Of a stretch of DNA of 36,017 nt, positions 1 to 9,023 are shown piece after piece. Source of the stretch: Flavobacterium omnivorum (lineage in GTDB: Bacteria; Bacteroidota; Bacteroidia; Flavobacteriales; Flavobacteriaceae). Numbering within the stretch: the first letter of the stretch is position 1; each line of letters starts with the position of its first letter. The notes beneath the pieces are model-generated. The model worked only from the letters and a program-made list of their open reading frames with translations, had not been told where the DNA came from and did not search any database. A program made the translations under genes and the position numbers. The DNA lies in the NCBI RefSeq assembly GCF_900099915.1, contig NZ_FNDB01000023.1, positions 1-36,017 of the forward strand, written 5' to 3'.

Positions 1-1
1 A

Positions 2-163
2 AGACAATGGTCTTTTTCCAATTTAGTTAGTTTTTGTAGAATTCATTTATTCAATTATATTCATCTAACTAAATTTTTAGAAAGCCCTGAAAAAGACTGG
101 GAATTAAATACCAAAAGCGATGGGCAATTGGGTTTGTTTGATGATTATTTAGCAACCGGATAA
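2..163 (+). CDS. C-terminal fragment of a transposase-like protein (left edge)
   Basis: An open frame enters from the left edge and ends at TAA 161-163, giving 53 residues. The fragment has a basic/aromatic start (RQWSFSNLV), a hydrophobic stretch (RIHLFNYIHLTKFLESPEK) and an acidic end with QLGLFDDYL. This arrangement (IHL..Y..L..FLE.PEK followed by QL.LF) resembles the C-terminus of IS4-type DDE transposases of Bacteroidota; that is recognition by memory, not by search. No start or catalytic residues lie inside the window, so whether the gene is intact cannot be told. Nothing clearly readable as an insertion-sequence end was seen downstream. Confidence 0.45.
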   Translation, partial: RQWSFSNLVSFCRIHLFNYIHLTKFLESPEKDWELNTKSDGQLGLFDDYLATG

Positions 164-344
164 AATTCGATAGAAGAAACCAAAAATTATATTTTTTAGT
201 ACATCGAATTCTCAGGAAAGTAGTCAAAAACAAGCTGAACTAGGTTTAAACCTCGTCAAGCCTTGAAAAACAAAGAAAAAATAACGTTCCGATTATTTTT
301 ATCGGACAACAATGTAAAAAAACATCAAAAAAGGATTAATTCTT
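164..344. other. Intergenic region with two small palindromes
   Basis: No convincing gene. It holds a 12-base palindrome AGGTTTAAACCT at 242-253 and a 6-bp hairpin TCCGAT/ATCGGA at 288-306 with a T-rich loop. Either could be a weak terminator or the edge of a mobile element; neither is decisive. No TAnnTTTG promoter box was recognised in front of the gene at 345. Confidence 0.35.
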
Positions 345-1307
345 ATGGTTAAGATTCTAGTAACAGGAGGTTCAGGTTTTATAGGCTCAAACCTTGTTGA
401 ATATTTGAGCTCTAAAAACCATCAGGTTATCAATTATGATATTAAAAAACCCAGAAATAAATCATTTATAAAAAACTGGGTCAAGGGAGATATTCTAAAT
501 CAAAAAGATCTTGCAGCATGTTTTGAGTCCTTTAACCCGGATTATGTGATTCATTTAGCAGCACGAACAGATTTAGATGAAAAACAATCTATTGCGGGAT
601 ATGCCACAAATATCGAAGGGGTCGAAAATGTAATCGACCTCATAAATAAATATCCAACCATCAAAAGAACGATTTATGCTTCTAGTAGAATGGTATGCAA
701 AATAGATTATGAGCCTGAATCATTTAATGATTTTTGTCCTCCTAATTTATACGGAGAAAGTAAAGTGATTGGAGAAAAAATAGTAAAAGAAAAAGCCAAC
801 CATGATTTTGTAATTGTCCGACCTACTTCTATTTGGGGACCATATTTCGAAATTCCATACCGAACTTTTTTTGATGCTGTTCGAAAAAAAATGTTTTTTA
901 TTCCCGGAAACTATAACCCTAAAAAATCATTTGGTTTTGTGCACAATACGACTTTTCAAATAGAAAAAATACTGTTTGCGTCAAAAGAAAAGGTTGACCA
1001 AAATTACTATTTAGCGGATTATCCAGCTTTAGAATTGAAATTATGGGCTAACATGATTGCTGTAGAATTTAATCAAGAACAGATAAAAACTATACCAATG
1101 TTGCCCTTAAAGATAGTTTCCAAAATAGGCGATGCACTTCAAAAAGTAGGTTGGAAAAATCCACCATTAACGACTTTTAGATTAAATAACCTTATCACAA
1201 ATATGGTATATAATACTACCTCATTAGAAAAACTATGTGGAGAGTTACCTTATAAATTAGAGGAAGGTGTCGCAATAACTACTTCTTGGATGAAAAATAA
1301 TTTTTAA
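345..1307 (+). CDS. NAD-dependent epimerase/dehydratase (extended SDR), nucleotide-sugar type
   Basis: A 320-aa cytoplasmic protein of the extended short-chain dehydrogenase family, which interconverts or reduces nucleotide-activated sugars. The Rossmann glycine motif GGSGFIGSN is at residues 8-16, HLAARTD at 70-76, and the catalytic YxxxK as YGESK at 136-140, so the enzyme looks intact. Its substrate cannot be read from sequence. The gene is the first of a run of polysaccharide genes on the same strand, followed by a UDP-glucuronate decarboxylase, which suggests a role in making a sugar for capsule, exopolysaccharide or O-antigen. Start ATG 345 is placed directly before the first beta strand, as usual for the family. 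Length is normal. Confidence 0.85.
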   Translation: MVKILVTGGSGFIGSNLVEYLSSKNHQVINYDIKKPRNKSFIKNWVKGDILNQKDLAACFESFNPDYVIHLAARTDLDEKQSIAGYATNIEGVENVIDLINKYPTIKRTIYASSRMVCKIDYEPESFNDFCPPNLYGESKVIGEKIVKEKANHDFVIVRPTSIWGPYFEIPYRTFFDAVRKKMFFIPGNYNPKKSFGFVHNTTFQIEKILFASKEKVDQNYYLADYPALELKLWANMIAVEFNQEQIKTIPMLPLKIVSKIGDALQKVGWKNPPLTTFRLNNLITNMVYNTTSLEKLCGELPYKLEEGVAITTSWMKNNF

Positions 1308-1322
1308 AATTGATACCAGTCT

Positions 1323-1417
1323 TTATGATTTTCATTAATTTAGATTGCAGTGAAATTAATAGCCATTTCGTCGTTCCAGATTAAAAGCTAAATTTCACAA
1401 TGCTGTAAAAATCATAA
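1323..1417. repeat. Nested inverted repeat between sugar genes
   Basis: The outer arms TTATGATTTT (1323-1332) and AAAATCATAA (1408-1417) are perfectly complementary, and the inner arms GTGAAATT (1350-1357) and AATTTCAC (1391-1398) also pair. The result would be a long, interrupted stem in the 271-base gap between the epimerase and the decarboxylase. It could act as a terminator or be the remnant of an element. The rest of the gap (1418-1578) holds no gene; the AT-rich TTTTTTATATATTG at about 1547-1560 may be a promoter. Confidence 0.4.
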
Positions 1418-1578
1418 GGAAGTAAAACAGCAATAATTTTTCTTGTTAATTTAACACCGCCAGAGGTTATGATTCTAAGTCGCCATGGCAGTTTATTAAA
1501 AAAGAAGACGTAATATAATTCTATAATTCGCTTTTAAAAACGAGCATTTTTTATATATTGCGAACACAAAAATATTTC

Positions 1579-2562
1579 ATGAAAAGAATACTTATCACCG
1601 GAGCTGCAGGATTTTTAGGCTCACACCTTTGTGACCGTTTTATCAAGGAAGGTTATTTTGTTATCGGAATGGACAATCTCATCACGGGAGATTTAAAAAA
1701 TATCGAACATTTATTCAAATTGGAACATTTCGAATTTTATCACCATGATATTACAAAGTTTGTTCATGTTCCAGGTAATTTAGACTACATACTTCATTTT
1801 GCATCACCAGCAAGTCCAATAGATTATTTAAAAATTCCAATTCAAACCTTGAAAGTCGGTTCACTAGGAACGCACAATCTTTTAGGGTTGGCTAGAGTAA
1901 AAAAAGCCCGAATTCTTATCGCATCCACTTCTGAAGTTTATGGGGATCCATTGGTTCATCCACAAACCGAGGAATACTACGGCAATGTAAACACGATCGG
2001 TCCAAGAGGTGTATACGATGAGGCCAAACGTTTCCAGGAATCAATCACCATGGCCTATCATACCTTTCACGGAGTAGAAACCAGAATTGTGCGCATTTTC
2101 AATACCTACGGTCCAAGAATGCGACTCAATGATGGTCGTGTAATTCCAGCTTTTATTGGTCAGGCGATTCGTGGCGAAGATTTAACGATTTTTGGTGACG
2201 GCATGCAAACGCGCTCTTTTTGTTATGTCGATGATCAGGTAGAAGGTATTTTCAGATTACTGCATTCAGATTATGTTTTTCCAGTAAATATTGGGAACCC
2301 TGACGAAATTACCATCAAAGATTTTGCTGATGAAATTATAAAATTAACGGGAACGAATCAAAAAGTGGTTTATCATCCGTTACCAATAAACGATCCCTTA
2401 CAGCGTCAGCCTGACATTACTAAAGCTAAAAAGTTATTAGGCTGGGAAGCCAAAGTAGGCAGGGCGGAAGGAATGAAAATCACCTACGATTATTTCAAAT
2501 CTTTGTCTAAAGAAGAGCTGTCTAAAGAAGAACATAAGGATTTTTCAAAATATATTTTTTAA
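1579..2562 (+). CDS. UDP-glucuronate decarboxylase (UDP-xylose synthase)
   Basis: Converts UDP-glucuronate to UDP-xylose in the cytosol, supplying a pentose donor for surface glycans. The 327-aa protein begins with the Rossmann motif GAAGFLG (residues 8-14), carries [10 protein letters not shown] at about 115-124, the catalytic Y146/K150 in YDEAKR, and the family-typical [12 protein letters not shown] and [13 protein letters not shown] segments, all close to classic UXS enzymes. I start at ATG 1579 (MKRILITG) because the longer frame from TTG 1558 runs through an AT-rich promoter-like stretch and adds residues the family lacks. It lies between an SDR epimerase and the initiating sugar transferase, so polysaccharide synthesis is the likely use. 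Confidence 0.9.
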   Translation: MKRILITGAAGFLGSHLCDRFIKEGYFVIGMDNLITGDLKNIEHLFKLEHFEFYHHDITKFVHVPGNLDYILHFASPASPIDYLKIPIQTLKVGSLGTHNLLGLARVKKARILIASTSEVYGDPLVHPQTEEYYGNVNTIGPRGVYDEAKRFQESITMAYHTFHGVETRIVRIFNTYGPRMRLNDGRVIPAFIGQAIRGEDLTIFGDGMQTRSFCYVDDQVEGIFRLLHSDYVFPVNIGNPDEITIKDFADEIIKLTGTNQKVVYHPLPINDPLQRQPDITKAKKLLGWEAKVGRAEGMKITYDYFKSLSKEELSKEEHKDFSKYIF

Positions 2563-2850
2563 AGCCGTGATTTAGACACAAGAATTATTTTTAGAGGCCA
2601 TGTATGGTTTTATTATACAATGTTTAATCTTTTATGGCACTAAAAAAAACCATCTTTACACGCTGGATTACGGAGTATAGGTGAGGAATGAATTATTTTA
2701 AAATTTAACTAGCCCACTCCGTTGTTTTTGTTTTATAAAGTATAATTTAGGTATAAAAATAGTGCGTTTAACAGCCGCTTATTTTTGGTTTCGGAGTGTA
2801 GTCATAGTAGTAAAAGAAAAGTAGTATCACTTTTCTAATTGTATAAAATA
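2563..2850. other. Intergenic region, possible promoter
   Basis: No gene was seen in this gap before the sugar transferase. A TTG followed by TATAATTTAG near 2723-2750 (TTTTATAAAGTATAATTTAG) is a loose match to a Bacteroidota promoter, and short T-rich runs are scattered through the gap. No strong hairpin was recognised. Confidence 0.3.
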
Positions 2851-4203
2851 GTGAAAACCAAAACGGGAAGATATTCAGGCTATATTCGCCCTTTTTCATT
2901 TGTCATAGACTTGATTGTTATCAATGTACTTTCAGTATACTTGACGGACTTTCCTATAGATAAGATTTTTTACCCTTTATTTATCAGTGTCAGTTGGTTT
3001 GTCATTGCTGCAAACCTTGGCTTTTACGAGGTTTACAGATATACTAAAGTGATATCAATACTAAACTGCGCCTTAAAGCAAGGTGTCTTGTTTACTCTTT
3101 TTTGTCTCGCCTTAGCTTTTTTTGATTCAGAAAATTCTAGTTTTAAAAAAGTTGTCCTTTTTACTACGCTGTCACTTGCAGTAATTCTAGTCGTTAAATT
3201 ATGTATTTATTACTTTCTAAAGAAATTCAGAGTTCTTTTCGGCGGGAATTTCAGAACGGTTATTTTATTAGGAACAGCTCAAAGTATTGAACCTTTACAG
3301 CATTTCTTTACTGAAAATCCGGATTATGGATACAAATTAGAACGCGTTTTTGATCTCGAAAAAGATAAAGTAAGGAATCTCCGGGAAAGTTTCGCTTATG
3401 TTTTAGAAAATAAAATTGACGAGATATATTGCTCTATGAGCGATTTGACACAGAACCAAATTAATGAAATAGTTTATTTTGCGGATAATAACATGAAAAC
3501 CTTAAAGTTTATTCCTGATGAAAAACAGATTCTTTCCCGGAATTTTACCTTTGAATATTACAATTATATTCCTGTAATTTCTTTGAGGAATATCTTGTTG
3601 GACGATACTTTGAACAAAGTTGTCAAACGGGTTTTTGATCTTTTATTTTCGATAGTGGTGATTCTTGGTATACTTTCATGGTTAAGTTTAATTCTCGCAA
3701 TTATTATTAAATGGGAATCAAAAGGGCCTTTGTTTTTTATCCAAAAAAGAAATGGATTAAATTATAAAGAATTCAGTTGCTACAAATTCAGGTCTATGGA
3801 GTTGAACGATGAGGCGCATTTGAATCAGGTTTGCAAAAATGATATTCGGGTTACTAAAATAGGTCGGTATATAAGGAAAACAAGCATTGATGAACTTCCA
3901 CAATTTTTTAATGTATTATTTGGTGACATGTCCGTGGTAGGTCCAAGGCCGCACATGGTCAGTCACACCCAAATGTACGCCCTTAAAATTGATAAGTTTA
4001 TGGTACGTCATTTTGTAAAACCAGGAATCACCGGACTTGCCCAAACTAAAGGTTTCCGTGGCGAAGTTGAAACGGATGAGGATATTATCAATCGCGTAAA
4101 ATTTGATATATTTTACATGGAAAACTGGTCTATTTTATTAGACATCAAGATTATTTTCATCACAATATACAACACGTTAAAAGGGGATAAAAAAGCCTAT
4201 TAG
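2839..4203 (+). CDS. Polyprenyl-phosphate sugar-1-phosphate transferase (initiating enzyme)
   Basis: Membrane enzyme that starts polysaccharide repeat-unit synthesis by moving a sugar-1-phosphate from a nucleotide sugar to undecaprenyl phosphate. The 454-aa protein has four or so N-terminal membrane helices (about residues 20-128), a CoA-binding-like middle (139-250), and the C-terminal bacterial sugar transferase domain from KRVFDLLF (263), with KFRSM at 316-320, DELPQ at 351-355 and GDMSVVGPRP at 362-371. This is the WcaJ/WbaP-type full-length form. No ATG is available: the frame opens at TTG 2839, and GTG 2851 (VKTKTGRY) is an equally possible start. It ends three bases before the GT2 gene, so the two are probably co-transcribed. 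Confidence 0.88.
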   Translation: MYKIVKTKTGRYSGYIRPFSFVIDLIVINVLSVYLTDFPIDKIFYPLFISVSWFVIAANLGFYEVYRYTKVISILNCALKQGVLFTLFCLALAFFDSENSSFKKVVLFTTLSLAVILVVKLCIYYFLKKFRVLFGGNFRTVILLGTAQSIEPLQHFFTENPDYGYKLERVFDLEKDKVRNLRESFAYVLENKIDEIYCSMSDLTQNQINEIVYFADNNMKTLKFIPDEKQILSRNFTFEYYNYIPVISLRNILLDDTLNKVVKRVFDLLFSIVVILGILSWLSLILAIIIKWESKGPLFFIQKRNGLNYKEFSCYKFRSMELNDEAHLNQVCKNDIRVTKIGRYIRKTSIDELPQFFNVLFGDMSVVGPRPHMVSHTQMYALKIDKFMVRHFVKPGITGLAQTKGFRGEVETDEDIINRVKFDIFYMENWSILLDIKIIFITIYNTLKGDKKAY

Positions 4204-4205
4204 AC

Positions 4206-4988
4206 ATGGAAAAACCACTTGTATCCATAATTACGCCTTCTTTTAATATGGCTAAATTCATTGCCGAAACCATTCAGTCGGTACAAAATCAAACCTATCA
4301 ACACTGGGAACTTATTATTGTGGATGATTGTTCGTCCGATGAAACGGTTTGCATAATTGAAGAAAGAGCAAATAATGACAGCAGAATTCAGCTTTTTCAA
4401 CTCCAGAAAAATTCAGGAACGGGAATTGCCAGAAGTACCGCTTTGGCGAAAGCAACCGGAAAATTTATTGCTTTTTTAGACGCTGATGATTTATGGAAAC
4501 CTGAAAAATTAGAGAAACAGCTTGATTTTATGAAAGCGAACAGCCTTCCTTTCACGTTTTCATTTTATGATTGCATCAACGAAGTAGGAGAACCTTTAAA
4601 CAAAAGAATTGAAGCGCCATTGCATCTTTCTTACCAACAATTATTTTTTTGTAATTATATAGGGAATCTAACGGGAATCTATGATGCCAATTACTTTGGA
4701 AAAATCGCTGTTCCCTCGATTCGGAAACGTCAAGATTGGATGATGTGGTTGACTATTCTTAAAAAAATACAATTCGCGCAACCTGTTCCTGAAAGTTTAG
4801 CTTATTATCGCATTCGAGAAAATTCGATTTCGGCCTCTAAATTGGATTTAGTAAAACATAATTTTTCGGTTTACAGCACACATCACCGCTTGAATTTAAT
4901 TGGCGCAACACTTTGCATGATTGGGTTTTTGTTCACGCAATTAATCCTTAAACCACGTTATTCCAAAACTATTAAAGCATCGATTTAA
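4206..4988 (+). CDS. Family 2 glycosyltransferase
   Basis: Cytoplasmic or membrane-attached GT-A fold glycosyltransferase that adds a sugar to the growing lipid-linked repeat unit. The 260-aa protein shows the family 2 start VSIITPSFN (6-14), the nucleotide-binding VDD (39-41) and the DxD-like DADD (92-95); W176-type aromatic residues in RQDWMMW fit the acceptor side. A hydrophobic stretch near the C-terminus (LIGATLCMIGFLFTQLIL) may anchor it. The start ATG is 2 bases after the stop of the initiating transferase. Its 3' end overlaps the convergent adenylate-forming enzyme by 17 bases. Donor and acceptor sugars are unknown. Confidence 0.88.
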   Translation: MEKPLVSIITPSFNMAKFIAETIQSVQNQTYQHWELIIVDDCSSDETVCIIEERANNDSRIQLFQLQKNSGTGIARSTALAKATGKFIAFLDADDLWKPEKLEKQLDFMKANSLPFTFSFYDCINEVGEPLNKRIEAPLHLSYQQLFFCNYIGNLTGIYDANYFGKIAVPSIRKRQDWMMWLTILKKIQFAQPVPESLAYYRIRENSISASKLDLVKHNFSVYSTHHRLNLIGATLCMIGFLFTQLILKPRYSKTIKASI

Positions 4989-6300
4989 ATTGCTTTAATT
5001 TTCCTCGATTGCCTCTTTCTAAACTATCTTTTCGAATAAATATAAAATTCAAATCCGGTTCGAGATACAATTCAATTGCCTTTTTAATCTTTTTTATTTG
5101 TTCCAAATTCAATTCGACTTCGCTCACATATTCAATTTCAAAGGAATCTATTTTGGTTTGTTTGATAACAAATTCTTTTACCTTTCCGTCGTCCTCAATG
5201 ATGCTTTTTGTCACGTAATAAAACGTTAAACCAGGCGATTTTTTTCCACTTGGCAAAACTGCAACATCATTCGTTCTTCCTATTAATTTCTTAAGAATGG
5301 GTTTTTGTAACGTGCTTTTTTCATCCAAAATTCCAATATCGCCAATGTCATATCGTATAAAAGGATGGGCTTTATTGAACAAGGAAGTAATCACGATTCG
5401 ACCCGAATTACCATTTGGAACCACTTTGTTATTTTCGTCCAAAATTTCTATAAACAACGTTTCTGAATTCACTTGCCATTGTCCTTCCTTATTCTGAAAA
5501 GCAATCAAATCGAGTTCCGAAGCTCCGTATTCATTGATAATAGGAACGCCAAATTGCTTTTCTAAAAGGATTTTGTCGTCTTCAAAAAGCATTTCAGAAG
5601 TCACCATACATACTTTCAAACTTGGACAAATTGTAGTTAATACAATGTTTTTCTTCTGTAAATATTTAGCAAACAAAACAATGGAACTCGTATATCCATT
5701 GATGTAATCGAATTTTTTATTTTTAAATTTTTTCAGGATCTTTTCTAACACAGCATCCGACAAATCGAAAATAGAGAACCGAAACCGATGGCTCAAAAAA
5801 TCTTTGAAACGTTCTTTTTTGTTTCCAATAAAATCCATCGGAATTCCATAAAATCGCGCTTGGCAGGAAGTATTAAAATCAATTCCATACCAACCAAAAC
5901 GGTATATATTTGAAGCCCAAGTCAACGCATGACAGTATTTGTCCTTGGCAAAAATAAACGGAGTTCCGCTGGAACCGGATGTTTTGTTTATGTAACTGTT
6001 TTTTGTTGAATACCCTTTTGAAAGTCTTTCCTGTAACGGTTTTTGTAAATTTTGTTTGTTTAAAACAGGTAAATTTTCCCAGTTTTTATACTCTTTTGAA
6101 TCGACTAATTCTTGATAAAAAGGATTATTTTGCAAATGAAAATTGACAATTTCTTGTTTTTTATTTTCAATAAAAACTTCATATTCTTTCTCAGAAAAGG
6201 CTACAATTTTTCGCAATTCAGATTTAGCCTCCTTCATTGGAAAATTATTTAGCTGCAGCGATAAGTCGAAAAGTGGGAACATTTTAAAGTGATAAGTCAT
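4972..6300 (-). CDS. CapK/PaaK-like adenylate-forming enzyme
   Basis: Belongs to the phenylacetate-CoA ligase (PaaK)/CapK superfamily, which activates carboxylic acids as adenylates. Of 442 residues, the P-loop NKTSGSSGTPF, the NEYGASELD motif that follows the adenine site, and IRYDIGDIG are all visible. In polysaccharide loci such proteins (CapK-like) are thought to activate an acyl or amino acid group that decorates the glycan; the true substrate is unknown, and a catabolic phenylacetate role is unlikely given the neighbours. I start at ATG 6300 rather than TTG 6303; internal methionines (MFPLFD, MKEAKS) are also possible. It is convergent with the GT2 gene and shares its last 17 bases, so it has its own promoter. 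Confidence 0.8.
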   Translation of the reverse strand: MTYHFKMFPLFDLSLQLNNFPMKEAKSELRKIVAFSEKEYEVFIENKKQEIVNFHLQNNPFYQELVDSKEYKNWENLPVLNKQNLQKPLQERLSKGYSTKNSYINKTSGSSGTPFIFAKDKYCHALTWASNIYRFGWYGIDFNTSCQARFYGIPMDFIGNKKERFKDFLSHRFRFSIFDLSDAVLEKILKKFKNKKFDYINGYTSSIVLFAKYLQKKNIVLTTICPSLKVCMVTSEMLFEDDKILLEKQFGVPIINEYGASELDLIAFQNKEGQWQVNSETLFIEILDENNKVVPNGNSGRIVITSLFNKAHPFIRYDIGDIGILDEKSTLQKPILKKLIGRTNDVAVLPSGKKSPGLTFYYVTKSIIEDDGKVKEFVIKQTKIDSFEIEYVSEVELNLEQIKKIKKAIELYLEPDLNFIFIRKDSLERGNRGKLKQFKSML

Positions 6301-6382
6301 CAAAAATAATATTTACCAACAACTAATGACAGACAACGAACAACTTTTTAAAAATTAATTATTTTTTACGTACAAAAGCAAT

Positions 6383-6390
6383 TATTTTTG
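6383..6390 (+). promoter_or_regulatory. Promoter -7 box of purD
   Basis: TATTTTTG fits the Bacteroidota TAnnTTTG box and lies 24 bases before the purD ATG. No clear TTG is visible at the -33 spacing, so this is a half-site match. Confidence 0.45.
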
Positions 6391-6414
6391 CAGAACAACT
6401 AAACACAACTACAC

Positions 6415-7689
6415 ATGACAATTTTACTATTGGGTTCGGGCGGAAGAGAACATGCTTTTGCATGGAAAATGATTCAAAGTCCGCTTTGTGACGCACTTTT
6501 TGTAGCGCCAGGAAATGCTGGAACGGCTTCAATAGCTACTAATGTTGCGATGAGTCCAACTGATTTTGAAGCAATAAAAGCATTTGTAATTCAGGAAGAA
6601 GTAACAATGGTAGTCGTAGGGCCAGAAGATCCTTTGGTAAAAGGGATTTATGATTACTTTTTAAATGACGCCGACTTAAAACACATTCCTGTTATCGGTC
6701 CTTCAAAAATGGGTGCACAATTGGAAGGTAGTAAAGAATTTGCCAAAGAATTTCTAATCAAACATAACATTCCAACTGCCGCTTACGATAGTTTCACTGC
6801 TGAAACGGTCGAAAACGGATGTAAATTTTTGGAAACACTGCAACCTCCTTATGTTTTGAAAGCAGATGGATTAGCTGCAGGAAAAGGAGTTTTGATCATT
6901 CAGGATTTGGCGGAAGCCAAAGAAGAATTAAGAAACATGCTCGTACATCAAAAATTTGGTGATGCCAGTTCTAAAGTGGTAATCGAAGAATTTCTTGACG
7001 GAATAGAATTAAGCTGTTTCGTTCTTACGGATGGAAAAAATTATAAAATATTGCCAACTGCCAAAGATTACAAACGCATTGGTGAAGGTGATACCGGATT
7101 AAATACAGGCGGAATGGGAGCAGTTTCTCCGGTTCCTTATGTTGATGCTGTTTTGATGGAAAAAATCGAAACACGCATCGTAAAACCTACGATTGAAGGT
7201 TTCCAGAAAGATGGAATCCCGTACAAAGGATTTGTTTTCATTGGGTTAATTAATGTTAATAATGAGCCAATCGTAATTGAATATAATGTACGAATGGGCG
7301 ATCCGGAAACCGAAGTGGTTATCCCAAGATTGAAAACGGATTTAGTGGAATTGTTTTTGGCTGTAGCCAATGAAAAACTGGATGAAATTACATTAGAAAT
7401 TGACGAAAGAAGCGCAACGACAATTATGGTTGTTTCTGGCGGATACCCTGAAGATTTCGAAAAAGGAAAAGTAATTTCTGGATTAGAGAACATTCAAGAT
7501 TCAATTGTGTTTCACGCTGGAACTAAGCTGGATAACGGCAATGTTGTTTCAAATGGAGGAAGAGTTTTAACCGTAACTTCGTATGGAAATGATTTCGAAG
7601 AAGCCATAAAAAAATCTTACCAAAACATAGATAAACTAAATTTTGATAAGATGTATTTTAGAAAAGATATTGGAAACGACTTAAAATAG
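6415..7689 (+). CDS. purD: Phosphoribosylamine--glycine ligase (GAR synthetase)
   Basis: Catalyses the second step of de novo purine synthesis: 5-phosphoribosylamine + glycine + ATP to glycinamide ribonucleotide. The 424-aa length is normal. The N-terminal GSGGREHA (7-14) is the family hallmark. The ATP-grasp core follows, with LKADGLAAGKGV and VIEEFLDGIELS, then NTGGMGAVSP and the metal-binding EYNVRMGDPETE; all key segments are intact. The gene is monocistronic and convergent with a small membrane-protein gene. A TATTTTTG box upstream suggests its own promoter, and no purine riboswitch was recognised in the 111-base leader region. Confidence 0.97.
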   Translation: MTILLLGSGGREHAFAWKMIQSPLCDALFVAPGNAGTASIATNVAMSPTDFEAIKAFVIQEEVTMVVVGPEDPLVKGIYDYFLNDADLKHIPVIGPSKMGAQLEGSKEFAKEFLIKHNIPTAAYDSFTAETVENGCKFLETLQPPYVLKADGLAAGKGVLIIQDLAEAKEELRNMLVHQKFGDASSKVVIEEFLDGIELSCFVLTDGKNYKILPTAKDYKRIGEGDTGLNTGGMGAVSPVPYVDAVLMEKIETRIVKPTIEGFQKDGIPYKGFVFIGLINVNNEPIVIEYNVRMGDPETEVVIPRLKTDLVELFLAVANEKLDEITLEIDERSATTIMVVSGGYPEDFEKGKVISGLENIQDSIVFHAGTKLDNGNVVSNGGRVLTVTSYGNDFEEAIKKSYQNIDKLNFDKMYFRKDIGNDLK

Positions 7690-7700
7690 TTTCCAATTAT

Positions 7701-7741
7701 CGTTCACTTTTTTTAAATTTTATTTCAAGAAAGAGTGAGCG
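7701..7741. terminator. Bidirectional terminator between purD and the small membrane gene
   Basis: The arms CGTTCACTTTTTTT (7701-7714) and AGAAAGAGTGAGCG (7728-7741) form 14 pairs if three G-U pairs are allowed. It sits between two convergent genes, and its right arm covers the last codons of the minus-strand gene. Confidence 0.45.
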
Positions 7742-7950
7742 GTAGTATCTTGCTTCTCTGTTCCAGCGTCTTCAAAAATTTTCAATTGTTTGATCCAATA
7801 CACCATGGCAGAGGCACAAATAATCATGAAAATCCAGTTGATTGTATTAGCAACAAACCAAGAAGATAGCTCTAATGAGCGTAAAAAGTCTAGAGGAGCA
7901 AATAAAATATTTACAAATAAGTACTGTATTCCTTCGAAAAATGATTTCAT
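7720..7950 (-). CDS. Small conserved membrane protein (DUF6341-like)
   Basis: A 76-aa protein of unknown function. It starts MKSFFEGIQYLFVNILFAP and has one or two hydrophobic segments (about residues 8-22 and 31-51) followed by a polar, charged tail (KQLKIFEDAGTEKQ). It resembles a small family annotated only as DUF6341 in flavobacteria, which I recall beside purD and upp; this is from memory. It is divergent from the next membrane-protein gene across a 143-base gap containing TACTTTTG on the minus strand at 8074-8081, a possible promoter box. No catalytic motif can be seen. Confidence 0.65.
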   Translation of the reverse strand: MKSFFEGIQYLFVNILFAPLDFLRSLELSSWFVANTINWIFMIICASAMVYWIKQLKIFEDAGTEKQDTTAHSFLK

Positions 7951-8093
7951 AATGTATAAAATTAATTTTATTAATTGTTTTTGAGGAACTCTGGAAAGTA
8001 AAAAGTCTTATTTAGAAGAATCTTTTTGAACTTGCAGGGTTTACTTTTTAAACAAGTATTATATTTACGAACACAAAAGTATAAAATATCCTT

Positions 8094-9023
8094 ATGATAA
8101 CAAGTGTTTTTAGAAAATCTACACCATTAAATTTTTCATTGGTCTTAATTTTAATGCTGATTTTCTTTTTACTGTTTCAAATTCAAGATTTATCTTGGAC
8201 CAATTCCTTTTTATTAATGCTAAGAAAGGGTGGATTACTGTGTCTTTTATTGGCTTCTATGTTCATTACAGATTTTGTAGCTAAGAAGAACGGATTGAGC
8301 AAAGACAGTACCTACACGATCTTTTTTTATTTTTTATTGCTTCTTTTTTTTCCAACCGTACTGGATAATTTAAGTCTGATTTTGTCTAATTTTTTTATTC
8401 TATTAGCCCTACGCCGGTTGATTTCGTTACAATCTTTGAAAGCGTCCAAAGAAAAAATATTTGATGCTTCTTTATGGATTTTTCTGGCAACATTATTTCA
8501 TTTCTGGAGTATAATTTTTATTGTATTGGTTTTTATATCTATAATTTTCCATGTTTCTAGAGATTATAGAAACTGGATACTGCCCTTTATTGCTTTTTTT
8601 ATTACCTCAATTATTTTCTTAGTATATGCGACAGTGTTCAATGTAAATATGCTGGAATACATAACTAATAGTGTAACGACGAACTTTAGCATTGATTATT
8701 TTACTAATAATTATCAAAATGCGGCTTTGTCAATCTATGCCACAATCGCTTTATTTTTTCTAGTCTCTATGTTTGCCACATTATCAGGCAGACCACAACT
8801 ATTGCATACTTCTTTCAAAAAAATCATTGCTTCTTTTTTTATTGGAGTACTTATTTTCTTGATTTCATCTAATAAAAGCAATGACCTATTAATTTTTACG
8901 GTTGCGCCTTTAGCAATAATGGCAACTAGTTATATAGAAATACCACAGCTTAAATTAAAGCAAGAGATGGTACTTTCAGTACTAATTATCTGCAGTTTAT
9001 TTGCTTTTTTTAGCCAGCTATAA
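8094..9023 (+). CDS. Polytopic membrane protein (DUF6427-like)
   Basis: A 309-aa protein made almost entirely of hydrophobic helices, perhaps eight to ten, beginning MITSVFRKSTPLNFSLVLILML. No enzyme motif is recognisable. It resembles proteins annotated DUF6427 in flavobacteria, usually found in this same neighbourhood (purD, upp). The basic N-terminus and paired helices would also fit a subunit of a membrane enzyme for lipids or polyprenyl compounds, but nothing proves that. An AT-rich box TATATTTA lies at 8060-8067. The last 6 bases overlap the convergent upp gene. Confidence 0.7.
   Translation: MITSVFRKSTPLNFSLVLILMLIFFLLFQIQDLSWTNSFLLMLRKGGLLCLLLASMFITDFVAKKNGLSKDSTYTIFFYFLLLLFFPTVLDNLSLILSNFFILLALRRLISLQSLKASKEKIFDASLWIFLATLFHFWSIIFIVLVFISIIFHVSRDYRNWILPFIAFFITSIIFLVYATVFNVNMLEYITNSVTTNFSIDYFTNNYQNAALSIYATIALFFLVSMFATLSGRPQLLHTSFKKIIASFFIGVLIFLISSNKSNDLLIFTVAPLAIMATSYIEIPQLKLKQEMVLSVLIICSLFAFFSQL

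Noticed and set aside
1558..1578. TTG start for the UDP-glucuronate decarboxylase
   Set aside because: It lies in AT-rich, promoter-like DNA, and ATG 1579 gives the family's normal N-terminus.
6304..6414. Purine riboswitch before purD
   Set aside because: No paired stems or conserved purine-aptamer loops are visible in the 111 bases; only a promoter box was found.
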